Source: Deltaproteobacteria bacterium (GTDB lineage: Bacteria; Desulfobacterota; DSM-4660; Desulfatiglandales; B25-G16). Taken from it: a DNA stretch of 8,467 nt. Numbering within the stretch: position 1 is the first letter of the stretch; every line of letters starts with the position of its first letter. Where the stretch lies: NCBI GenBank assembly GCA_018400255.1, contig JAGYMO010000105.1, positions 1 to 8,467 of the forward strand. Direction: 5' to 3'. Made by a program: the position numbers and the translations under genes. The notes beneath the pieces are model-generated. The model saw only the letters and a list, made by a program, of their open reading frames with translations, was not told the origin of the DNA and ran no database searches. Positions 1 through 6,680 of this stretch are shown here, in pieces.

Positions 1-50
1 CTTTATCCGCCGTTTTTGTGGCGGGCAGAACGCTGAACCCGTGAACGGTT

Positions 51-79
51 ATGACATGTTTTCATAGTATTACTATAGA
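51..79 (+). promoter_or_regulatory. Candidate sigma70 promoter for mutS2
   Basis: ATGACA at 51-56 matches five of six bases of the -35 consensus. After a 17-bp spacer, TATAGA at 74-79 matches four of six bases of the -10 consensus. Transcription would start near 86 and leave a leader of roughly 145 nt before mutS2. The -10 region overlaps a small perfect inverted repeat (64-76), so a repressor could act there, but that is inference. The DNA is AT-rich, so chance matches are likely. Confidence 0.3.
64..76. repeat. Perfect 6-bp inverted repeat, 1-nt centre
   Basis: ATAGTA at 64-69 and its reverse complement TACTAT at 71-76 flank a single T. This odd-centred palindrome overlaps the candidate -10 region of mutS2 and is the right size for a dimeric regulator's operator. 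No regulator can be named, and short AT-rich palindromes also arise by chance. Confidence 0.4.
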
Positions 80-85
80 GGTTCT

Positions 86-104
86 AAAGTCTTTTAAAGA
101 CTTT
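86..104. repeat. Perfect 9-bp inverted repeat, 1-nt centre
   Basis: AAAGTCTTT at 86-94 and AAAGACTTT at 96-104 are exact reverse complements around one T, giving a 19-bp odd-centred palindrome. It starts at the inferred transcription start. As RNA it would form a weak AU-rich hairpin followed by a short U-rich stretch, so it could be a weak terminator of an upstream gene or a DNA operator. Its centre lies 25 bp from that of the smaller palindrome at 64-76. Confidence 0.5.
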
Positions 105-132
105 TCATTCTATTAAACATGTGGTGAATTCG

Positions 133-174
133 GCGAGAAAGGGTATTTCTCGCATCTTTGCGTATTGATGCAAA
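133..174 (+). promoter_or_regulatory. Tandem hairpins in the mutS2 leader
   Basis: GCGAGAAA at 133-140 pairs perfectly with TTTCTCGC at 146-153 around the loop GGGTA (8-bp stem). Immediately downstream TTTGCGT at 157-163 pairs with ATGCAAA at 168-174, with one G-U pair. A competing stem, GCATC at 152-156 with GATGC at 167-171, would disrupt both, so two alternative folds are possible. The element lies in the apparent 5' leader of mutS2. It is not a confident match to any riboswitch family (see the findings for a partial likeness to the c-di-GMP-I motif). Confidence 0.45.
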
Positions 175-229
175 AGAGCTGCCCCCCTTGGCCTAAACCT
201 TAAAAAGGTAGAAATACTTTAAAACCCAT

Positions 230-2608
230 ATGATAGAATACTCAATAAGGGTACTGGAGTACTACCGGCTGCTCGATATCTTATCAAAATATGCTGCATC
301 GCCCTTGGGGCGTTTAGATTGTCTTTCGCTTAAACCCTTAAATAATTTAGAAAATGTTGAGGCTGAACAGAGGCTGGTTTCTGAGATGAAAGAGCTTCTG
401 CTTGTAAAAGGATTTGTACCCTTATCAAGCTTGGCCGATATAAGGCCAGCAATGCAAAAGGCCTCAATAGAAGGAACATGCCTTGAGGTAAAGGAATTTT
501 TGTCCATTCATAATCTTATAAGTATTTCTGATAAGGTTAAAAAATGGCTTTTGCAGCACAAAGATTTATGTCCATACATGGCAGAAATAGCCGGCACTAT
601 CCCAACATGTCATGACGTTTTACAGGAGATTGGAAAATCAATTACAGAGGATGGCTCTATTTCTGATTCGGCAAGCCCAGCCCTTTTTTCCTTAAGGTCT
701 CAAAGGGCAACTTTGAGGGCTGATATAGATAAACGGCTGCATGATATACTAAAAGCACCTGAGTTTAGTGATGATAGCCTTATATCCATTAGGGATGGTC
801 GCTATATAATTTCTGTTAGAACTAAAGAAAAAAGCCATGTGAATGGAATCATTCATGGATATTCCATGAGTCGTTCCACCTGTTTTCTTGAACCTTTATC
901 TGCAATAGAGGAAAATAACCATTTAGTAGAATTAACAGAGAGAGAAAAGGAGGAGGAGAGAAAGGTACTAAAAAAACTCACAGGGCTCGTATCAACTTTT
1001 TCCCATGACCTGATTGCCTGTCTAAATAGCATGAGCAAGATTGATGGAATTTTTGCAAGGGCGGAATTTAGCAAGGCCATTGGTGGAATAAGACCTGTAC
1101 TTACCTCAGATAAAAGGTTTTATCTCATAGGTGCGTATAATCCAATTCTTCTTTCATTGAACCTTGAACCCCGAAGTGACGATACAGGGGGGAGGCTAAG
1201 AGGGGTGGTACCCATAGATGTAGATATAAGTTCCGATAAAAATACACTTATCATATCAGGCCCTAACAGGGGTGGCAAAACAGTTGGATTGAAAACTATG
1301 GGCCTGTTGGCGCTTATGTCTCAGGCAGGAATGCACATACCTGCCAGTGAAGGCAGTGTTTTGGGTGTTTTTAGTAATATACTGGCAGATATTGGAGATG
1401 AACAGGATATATCATCAGGCCTGAGCACCTTTTCTGCTAGATTGGAGCATCTAAAAAAAATAACAAACCAGGCAACGGAAAATTCGCTCGTAATATTGGA
1501 TGAGCTTGGATCAGGGACGGACCCTGATGAGGGTACGGCTATTGCCATGGCAGTTCTGGATTACCTTTCAGAAAAAGGCTCTTTGACAGCGATTTCTACT
1601 CACTACCAGATTTTAAAGGAATATGGTTTTATCAATAAGAAGGCCCAAAACGCATCGGTTGAGTTTGACATAGAGAATAATAAACCAACATTTCGATTAA
1701 CTCGGGGGGCGCCGGGAGTCAGCCATGCTATTGATACAGCTATAGATTTGGGCATAAAAAAAGAGATTATAGATGGCGCTGTCAACTATCTTGGAGAGGA
1801 TAAGGGCAGACTCCAATCAATGATGGAAGATTTATCCAGGGTGATGAAGGATCTCAAGCTGGAAAAAGAGGTAGTTGAAATCAAAAGGCAGGAGTACGAG
1901 GGCTTAAAAAGAGAATTAGAGGAAAAGGAGGGTCGATTAAAAGGGCAGATAGATGAGTTGCTTATCCATAAAGAACAAGAGATGGTAAAGGTATTGAGCG
2001 AGGCAAAAACTGAATTTGGTGAGGCGATAACCTTAATTAAAGAGAAAGGAGCCTCAGGACAGTTTGCGGCGACCAAAAAATATACTGAGACAAAAAAGAA
2101 GATAGTTGAAAATTTGCAAGGGCTTAGGAGAGAAGAACCTTCTATTGGATGCTCAGAGGTAAATGTTGGGCAGGATGTTTTTTATAGAAAACTGAAAAAA
2201 ACAGGGCGAGTAATTGGCATTGATGAACGGTCTTCCAAGGTCCAGATTTTAATGGGAAATGTGAAACTTGCCGTTGATTTGTCCGAGTTATCCCCGATAC
2301 AAGATGATAATGAATCAGGGAGAAATAAAGGAAAAGAAAGGCCGTGGTCTTTGTGCAGCCCACCAGAGGCTAAAAAAGAGTTAAATATTGTTGGGCACAC
2401 TGTTGATGAAGCAATTCCATTGGTGGATACCTTAATAGACAAGGCCTTAGTTCATGGGTATTCCAGCGTTAAGATAATTCATGGCATGGGTTTGGGGGTT
2501 TTAAAAAGGGCTATTAGGGAACATTTAAAGGAAAATCATTTTGTAAAAAGTCTTATACCCGGGGATACAGATGGTGGAAGTGATGGCTATACGGTCGTGC
2601 AGCTTTAA
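230..2608 (+). CDS. mutS2: MutS2 family ATPase with C-terminal Smr domain
   Basis: Cytoplasmic dimeric ATPase of the MutS2 branch of MutS proteins. The family lacks the mismatch-recognition domains of MutS; it is linked to suppression of recombination at branched DNA and, in Bacillus, to rescue of collided ribosomes. At 792 aa it is full length. The N-terminal core/lever region (about 1-320) includes the family patch ending FLEP (219-222). The ATPase follows: Walker A GPNRGGKT at 344-351, Walker B VILDELGSGTDP at 421-432, and the STH switch at 456-458. A charged coiled coil spans about 525-630, a KOW-like linker about 644-690, and the Smr domain 717-792 with HGMGLG at 751-756. Two departures are an Arg in Walker A where Thr or Ala is usual, and LNIVG in place of the LDLRG-type nuclease motif at the start of Smr. 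ATG 230 is the only start available because an in-frame TAG lies at 209. No Shine-Dalgarno sequence is visible. The family call is very secure; nuclease activity is uncertain. Confidence 0.97.
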   Translation: MIEYSIRVLEYYRLLDILSKYAASPLGRLDCLSLKPLNNLENVEAEQRLVSEMKELLLVKGFVPLSSLADIRPAMQKASIEGTCLEVKEFLSIHNLISISDKVKKWLLQHKDLCPYMAEIAGTIPTCHDVLQEIGKSITEDGSISDSASPALFSLRSQRATLRADIDKRLHDILKAPEFSDDSLISIRDGRYIISVRTKEKSHVNGIIHGYSMSRSTCFLEPLSAIEENNHLVELTEREKEEERKVLKKLTGLVSTFSHDLIACLNSMSKIDGIFARAEFSKAIGGIRPVLTSDKRFYLIGAYNPILLSLNLEPRSDDTGGRLRGVVPIDVDISSDKNTLIISGPNRGGKTVGLKTMGLLALMSQAGMHIPASEGSVLGVFSNILADIGDEQDISSGLSTFSARLEHLKKITNQATENSLVILDELGSGTDPDEGTAIAMAVLDYLSEKGSLTAISTHYQILKEYGFINKKAQNASVEFDIENNKPTFRLTRGAPGVSHAIDTAIDLGIKKEIIDGAVNYLGEDKGRLQSMMEDLSRVMKDLKLEKEVVEIKRQEYEGLKRELEEKEGRLKGQIDELLIHKEQEMVKVLSEAKTEFGEAITLIKEKGASGQFAATKKYTETKKKIVENLQGLRREEPSIGCSEVNVGQDVFYRKLKKTGRVIGIDERSSKVQILMGNVKLAVDLSELSPIQDDNESGRNKGKERPWSLCSPPEAKKELNIVGHTVDEAIPLVDTLIDKALVHGYSSVKIIHGMGLGVLKRAIREHLKENHFVKSLIPGDTDGGSDGYTVVQL

Positions 2609-2700
2609 GGGAAATAACAGGTATAGCCGGCGGGGTTACTGTAAAGTATGCGTTTTGAATACCTTGATCACAACTTTAATTAGCTTCAGATGATTTGTGT

Positions 2701-4452
2701 ATGGATTTTTCAGATAAGAAAGAAGAAATAAGAAGGGCGGCAGATATTGTTCAGGTCATTGGTCAATATGTGCAGCTAAAAAAGCAAGGGCAGAACTATA
2801 TAGGGTTATGCCCATTTCATTCTGAAAAAACACCCTCTTTTACAGTCAGCCAAGAAAAACAGATCTATCACTGCTTTGGTTGCGGAAGGGGGGGTGATAT
2901 TTTTAATTTTTGGATGGAATACCACAATCTCACTTTCCCTCAGGCGTTGAAGGATCTCGCACGGCAATACAATGTTTCATTACCTGAGTATAACAATTCA
3001 CCTGGTAACAGAAAAAAATCTGATCTCATTGAGTTTTTATTTGAGATAAATGAATTAGCAGGCAGGTATTTTCATGATGTTTTAATTAAACGGCCTGTCG
3101 GCAAACCTGGCCGTGATTACTTTTCTGAGAGAAAGCTATCCCAGGATACAATCTCTAAATTTCGACTTGGATATGCAGTAAATAGTTGGGATGGCCTGGT
3201 CACTTTTTTGGAACGAAAGGATATTCCTCTTGATAAAGCGGCAAAGGCCGGCCTTATAGTTTCTAATACTACCAATGGCTATTATGACAGGTTCAGGGGT
3301 AGGATTATTTTTCCTATTTTTAATTTAAATCATCAGATTATAGGATTTGGGGGGAGAGTGCTGGATAATTCATTGCCTAAATATTTAAATTCACCAGATA
3401 CACCATTATACCATAAAGGGAGATATTTATATGGTCTTGATAGCGCATATAAGGATGTGAGGACCAAGGGTTTTTCTATAATAGTGGAAGGATATATGGA
3501 TTTACTGGCCCTTAGACAGCATGGGGTTACAAATGTAGTCGCTACTTTAGGGACGGCCCTTACCTCGGATCAGGTGCGAAGACTAAAGAGCTACGCAAAA
3601 AAGGTAATAGTTTTGTTTGATTCTGATGATGCTGGAAAACAGGCTGCCTTAAAAAGTTTTCCATTATTCTTAAATGAGGACCTTTCCGCGAAGGTTCTTG
3701 TTCTTCCTGGAGGCGAGGATCCAGACAGTTTTATAAACAAGTATGGAATAACGAAATTCGATGAGCTTTTAGGAAATTCAATACCTATTTTTGATTTTTA
3801 CCTTGATCAGGCATTAGCTAACGAAGAGCCGGGTGTTGATGGAAGAATTAGATTGATTAAGGATGTATTGCCAATCTTTATGGAATTAGAGGATAGAACT
3901 GCCAAGTTTTTATACATACACCTGTTCTCAGAAAAGACGGGCATAGATGAAGGTGAAATCTGGGAGGAATTGAGACTCGACGAGCGTAAGCTAAAAAAAG
4001 GCTCAGGCCTAAATGAATTTAAAGACAGACTTGTATCTGTCCTGGATACAAAAAAATACGGATCTGACCTCCAGTTTCTTAAACTTTTGGCACACTACCC
4101 TGAGAAAATAGATAATTTTAGAGATCAGCAATGGGAGTTAATTGTTTCCGATAAGAATATAGTTAAGATAATAAAGGTCTTAATGGAGAAATTTCCATTT
4201 AAAGGCAGCTTATATGAGGTTGAGGAATTCCTTGATGATCCTATTACAAGGGAACAGCTAAGGGTAGCCTTAATTTCTAATCCATATGATAAAGACATAG
4301 TTGACCAGGCAGTAGGTGAATTTTTAAATAAAATAAGCAAAATGAGAATTTCTCAATCTATAAGCCGTGCAAGGGCTGAGGGCAATATTGAGGCGATAAA
4401 TCACTTAATAAAAGAAAAACAGGGACTTGACTTACGCAACAAAAGGAATTAA
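2701..4452 (+). CDS. dnaG: DNA primase DnaG
   Basis: DNA primase: it makes the short RNA primers for Okazaki fragments and works with the replicative helicase DnaB. From ATG 2701 it is 583 aa, a usual length. The N-terminal CHC2 zinc domain has Cys37, His40, Cys58 and Cys61. The catalytic core includes RFRGRIIFPI (about 197-206), a typical primase basic motif. The TOPRIM fold has the acidic residues Glu263 in VEGYMD and Asp307/Asp309 in LFDSDDAG, which bind the catalytic metal ions. The C-terminal part (about 440-583) is the divergent, helical helicase-binding region. ATG 2701 is preferred over TTG 2695, which would add only two residues; no clear Shine-Dalgarno sequence precedes either. The gene lies 92 bp after mutS2 and 22 bp before rpoD, so it is probably co-transcribed with rpoD as in the macromolecular synthesis operon. 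I see no convincing promoter in the 92-bp gap. Confidence 0.98.
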   Translation: MDFSDKKEEIRRAADIVQVIGQYVQLKKQGQNYIGLCPFHSEKTPSFTVSQEKQIYHCFGCGRGGDIFNFWMEYHNLTFPQALKDLARQYNVSLPEYNNSPGNRKKSDLIEFLFEINELAGRYFHDVLIKRPVGKPGRDYFSERKLSQDTISKFRLGYAVNSWDGLVTFLERKDIPLDKAAKAGLIVSNTTNGYYDRFRGRIIFPIFNLNHQIIGFGGRVLDNSLPKYLNSPDTPLYHKGRYLYGLDSAYKDVRTKGFSIIVEGYMDLLALRQHGVTNVVATLGTALTSDQVRRLKSYAKKVIVLFDSDDAGKQAALKSFPLFLNEDLSAKVLVLPGGEDPDSFINKYGITKFDELLGNSIPIFDFYLDQALANEEPGVDGRIRLIKDVLPIFMELEDRTAKFLYIHLFSEKTGIDEGEIWEELRLDERKLKKGSGLNEFKDRLVSVLDTKKYGSDLQFLKLLAHYPEKIDNFRDQQWELIVSDKNIVKIIKVLMEKFPFKGSLYEVEEFLDDPITREQLRVALISNPYDKDIVDQAVGEFLNKISKMRISQSISRARAEGNIEAINHLIKEKQGLDLRNKRN

Positions 4453-4462
4453 CCCTTCATTT

Positions 4463-4468
4463 AGGAGG
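4463..4468 (+). promoter_or_regulatory. Perfect Shine-Dalgarno site of rpoD
   Basis: AGGAGG lies six bases before ATG 4475 and so decides the rpoD start. The frame is open further upstream to an ATG at 4427 inside dnaG, but that start would add 16 residues that do not look like a sigma N-terminus. The site stands out because mutS2 and dnaG in the same cluster lack any clear ribosome binding site. Confidence 0.9.
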
Positions 4469-4474
4469 ATATAT

Positions 4475-6250
4475 ATGACAAAAAACGACGATGATATTAA
4501 TTTAAGGAGATTAATTAATCTAGGTAAGGACAAGGGATACATTACCTATCAGGAACTAAATGAGGACTTGTCTGATGAGATAATATCATCGGAGGAGATC
4601 GATGATCTTCTGCAGATGTTTGAAGATATGAATATCAGGGTAGTCAGTGAATTCGACAGCGGAAAGGCTGAAAAACGCAAGAAACTTGAGAAAACTGATG
4701 TTGGGGTTAAAGAAAAGGAGGGTTTATTCAAAGAGGTTAGAGAAGAATTTTCCTCGAGAACATATGACCCTGTAAAGATGTATTTGAGGGAAATGGGACT
4801 TGTTTCTCTTTTGAGCAGGGAAGGGGAGGTAGATATTGCAAAAAGAATTGAGGCAGGTGAAAATAGGATATTAGAGGCCTCAATTCGATGTCGAGTTGGA
4901 ATTGAATATATGTTAGGCCTGGGAAGGGATTTAGAAATCGGAAAGTATAAGGTGAGGGATATAGTTAACGATATAGAGGATGAGTATAACTTCCATAAAA
5001 TTGGCCAAAAAAAGGATTATTTGCTCAAGATTATTCATCAGATGGAGGCATTAGATGATGAAGCATGTGATCTTTATAAGGAATTAGCACGTTGTGAGAA
5101 TCCTGATAAAAGACGAGAATTACAGGTTTTTATCCAACAAAAACAGCAAGAAATGCTTGATTTGATGAAGTCCTTTAAACTCGAGAAAGTGCATATTCAG
5201 AGAATAGTTGATACATTTAAGGAAATGTTTGGCTATTGGGAAGAATTGGAAAGAGATCTCGCTGCTTGCCTTTTAAAGACAGGCGGAAAAACCCTTTCTT
5301 ATTTAGAGGACTGCCTTGATGACGTATTGATTAGCGAGGAAGGTGGATCGAATTCTGGGGAATTAAATCTGGATAAAGAAGAACTCTCATCCCTGGTGCA
5401 AAAGATGAAAGAACTCATGCTAAGTATTGACAAAATGCAGTGCAGCACAAACATAGATTTGGATGAATTGAAGACATTAAATGAGGAAGTAGGCAGGAGC
5501 CTAAGAAAGGCAGAGGCCGCGAAGAATGAGTTAATAAAAGCAAACCTTAGGCTGGTAGTCAGTATTGCCAAAAAATATACAAATAGGGGACTTCAGTTTC
5601 TTGATCTTATCCAGGAAGGCAATATAGGGCTGATGAAGGCTGTTGACAAATTTGAGTATCAGAGAGGTTACAAGTTCAGTACATACGCTACCTGGTGGAT
5701 AAGACAGGCAATAACAAGGGCAATTGCTGATCAGGCCAGGACAATAAGGATACCTGTGCATATGATAGAGACAATAAATAAGCTCATTAAAATATCTCGT
5801 AGTCTTGTGCAAGAGTATGGCAGGGAGCCAAGGCCAGAGGAAATAGCAGAGAAGATGGGTTTCCCTTTGGAAAAGGTGAGAAAGGTTTTGAAGATAGCAA
5901 AAGAGCCTATTTCATTAGAAACACCTATAGGTGAAGAGGAAGATAGCCATTTGGGAGACTTTATAGAGGACAAAAAAATAATGTCACCAGCCGAAGCGGT
6001 TACAAAGTTCGCCTTAAGTGAGCAGACAAGAAAGATTATGACTACATTAACGCCAAGGGAGGAAAAGGTATTGAGAAAAAGGTTTGGCGTTGGAGAGAAA
6101 TCTGATCATACCCTCGAGGAGGTTGGCAGAGAGTTTAATGTTACAAGAGAAAGAATACGGCAGATAGAGGCCAAGGCATTAAGGAAATTAAGGCATCCCA
6201 AGAGAAGAAAAATATTAGAAAATTTTGTTGAGGATTATATTGAGCATTAG
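4475..6250 (+). CDS. rpoD: Primary sigma factor RpoD (sigma70)
   Basis: Primary sigma subunit of RNA polymerase, which recognises -10/-35 housekeeping promoters. It has 591 aa from ATG 4475. Region 1.1 lies at about 8-60 (acidic, LINLGKDKGYITYQELNE). Region 1.2 starts at YDPVKMYLREMG (97-108). A long, charged non-conserved insert fills about 135-345, a feature of proteobacterial-type RpoD. Region 2 spans about 350-430, starting NELIKANLRLVVSIAKKYTN, and contains the -10-reading and melting segment YATWWIRQAITRAI (404-417). Region 3 covers about 430-505. Region 4 has the -35-reading helix-turn-helix at about 545-575, with VTRERIRQIEAKALRKLRHP. All core regions are intact. Its partners here are dnaG upstream, which couples replication and transcription functions, and the tRNA promoter downstream, which has the consensus -35 this factor should read. 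No strong terminator follows the stop codon. Confidence 0.98.
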   Translation: MTKNDDDINLRRLINLGKDKGYITYQELNEDLSDEIISSEEIDDLLQMFEDMNIRVVSEFDSGKAEKRKKLEKTDVGVKEKEGLFKEVREEFSSRTYDPVKMYLREMGLVSLLSREGEVDIAKRIEAGENRILEASIRCRVGIEYMLGLGRDLEIGKYKVRDIVNDIEDEYNFHKIGQKKDYLLKIIHQMEALDDEACDLYKELARCENPDKRRELQVFIQQKQQEMLDLMKSFKLEKVHIQRIVDTFKEMFGYWEELERDLAACLLKTGGKTLSYLEDCLDDVLISEEGGSNSGELNLDKEELSSLVQKMKELMLSIDKMQCSTNIDLDELKTLNEEVGRSLRKAEAAKNELIKANLRLVVSIAKKYTNRGLQFLDLIQEGNIGLMKAVDKFEYQRGYKFSTYATWWIRQAITRAIADQARTIRIPVHMIETINKLIKISRSLVQEYGREPRPEEIAEKMGFPLEKVRKVLKIAKEPISLETPIGEEEDSHLGDFIEDKKIMSPAEAVTKFALSEQTRKIMTTLTPREEKVLRKRFGVGEKSDHTLEEVGREFNVTRERIRQIEAKALRKLRHPKRRKILENFVEDYIEH

Positions 6251-6427
6251 GCCAATGGTGCAATAGGCATTAAAAGGTAAAAATGATTTATTTCTTGCCA
6301 TACAGTGGATATAGAGCGGCTTCTTTTATTATTTTAGCAGGACGAAAAGATATAATGGAGCATTTTTAGTTGATAAAACGCCTTTTTATATATTTTAAGT
6401 GATGAGTGAATTTTAGGATTTATTTTC
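6251..6427. other. Intergenic stretch with no recognised gene
   Basis: AT-rich DNA between the rpoD stop codon and the tRNA promoter. It has no ORF of useful length with a start and ribosome binding site. A perfect TATAAT lies at 6351-6356, but no -35 box is found at 16-18 bp upstream. T-rich tracts occur at about 6387-6400 without a convincing stem before them, so where rpoD transcription ends is not evident. Confidence 0.6.
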
Positions 6428-6457
6428 TTGACATATTAATTTTATTTCAGTTAGCAT
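6428..6457 (+). promoter_or_regulatory. Sigma70-type promoter of the CAT tRNA
   Basis: A perfect -35 box TTGACA at 6428-6433 is followed, after an 18-bp AT-rich spacer, by TAGCAT at 6452-6457 (four of six -10 bases). The predicted start is near 6464, about 11 nt before the mature tRNA 5' end, leaving a short leader for RNase P to remove. The position just ahead of a stable RNA gene supports it. Confidence 0.7.
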
Positions 6458-6474
6458 AGACCGAATAAGAAGTA

Positions 6475-6547
6475 GGGCCCATAGCTCAGTTGGAAGAGCC
6501 ACCGGCTCATAACCGGTAGGTCCCTGGTTCGAGGCCAGGTGGGCCCA
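6475..6547 (+). tRNA. tRNA with CAT anticodon (elongator Met or Ile2)
   Basis: A complete 73-nt cloverleaf. The acceptor stem GGGCCCA (6475-6481) pairs fully with TGGGCCC (6540-6546), with discriminator A at 6547. The D stem is GCTC/GAGC. The anticodon stem ACCGG/CCGGT encloses the loop CTCATAA, with anticodon CAT at 6508-6510. The variable loop is AGGTC, and the T stem CCTGG/CCAGG encloses TTCGAGG. CCA is not encoded, so a CCA-adding enzyme is needed. It is not the initiator: positions 1-72 are paired, and the three consecutive G-C pairs next to the anticodon loop are absent. C4-G69 and C5-G68 agree with what I recall as determinants for the lysidine synthase TilS in tRNA-Ile2, so it may decode AUA instead of AUG. 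Confidence 0.97.
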
Positions 6548-6614
6548 TTAAGTATTTAGTTACAAAAATGAGATGTCTCGCGGGATAGATATTTCAGATT
6601 ATATTATACAGAAA

Positions 6615-6651
6615 AGAGGGCGCTCCTGAAGGGAGGACGCCCTCTCATTTT
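6615..6651 (+). terminator. Rho-independent terminator-like hairpin
   Basis: AGAGGGCG at 6615-6622 pairs perfectly with CGCCCTCT at 6638-6645. Inside it, after one bulged C, TCCT (6624-6627) pairs with AGGA (6634-6637) around the loop GAAGGG. A short ATTTTG follows. This strong GC-rich stem about 70 nt past the tRNA probably ends the tRNA transcript. The T tract is short (four), so read-through is plausible. AAAA before the stem gives a matching TTTT on the other strand, so it could work in both directions. Confidence 0.7.
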
Positions 6652-6680
6652 GTATATTGAAGGTAACCTAAGGTGTTAAT

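Noticed and set aside
1..67. Possible 3' end of an upstream gene: three + frames end in stop codons here (tga at 34, tag at 65, tga at 42).
   Set aside because: Only 11 to 21 residues would be visible in any frame, and none carries a recognisable motif, so no frame can be chosen.
77..105. AGAGGTTCT looks like the start of a preQ1-I riboswitch.
   Set aside because: The matching CCTCT strand and the A-rich tail that forms the pseudoknot are absent.
262..2442. Several minus-strand open frames of 60-96 codons inside mutS2.
   Set aside because: They are antisense shadows of a strongly conserved coding frame, Ser/Phe-rich in composition, with no recognisable domain.
2617..2642. Weak inverted repeat (ACAG...CTGT with an inner TA/TA) between mutS2 and dnaG, as a possible terminator.
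   Set aside because: Six pairs with a bulge, a large loop and no T tract after it; too weak to call.
2655..2692. TTGAAT or TTGATC as a -35 box for a dnaG promoter.
   Set aside because: No acceptable -10 hexamer at 16-18 bp from either.
4427..4474. Upstream ATG extension of rpoD overlapping the end of dnaG.
   Set aside because: The perfect AGGAGG is placed for ATG 4475, and the 16 extra residues do not resemble a sigma factor N-terminus.
6351..6356. Perfect TATAAT in the rpoD-tRNA gap as a promoter of a small RNA.
   Set aside because: No -35 match at the proper distance, and no structured RNA or terminator could be recognised downstream before the tRNA promoter.
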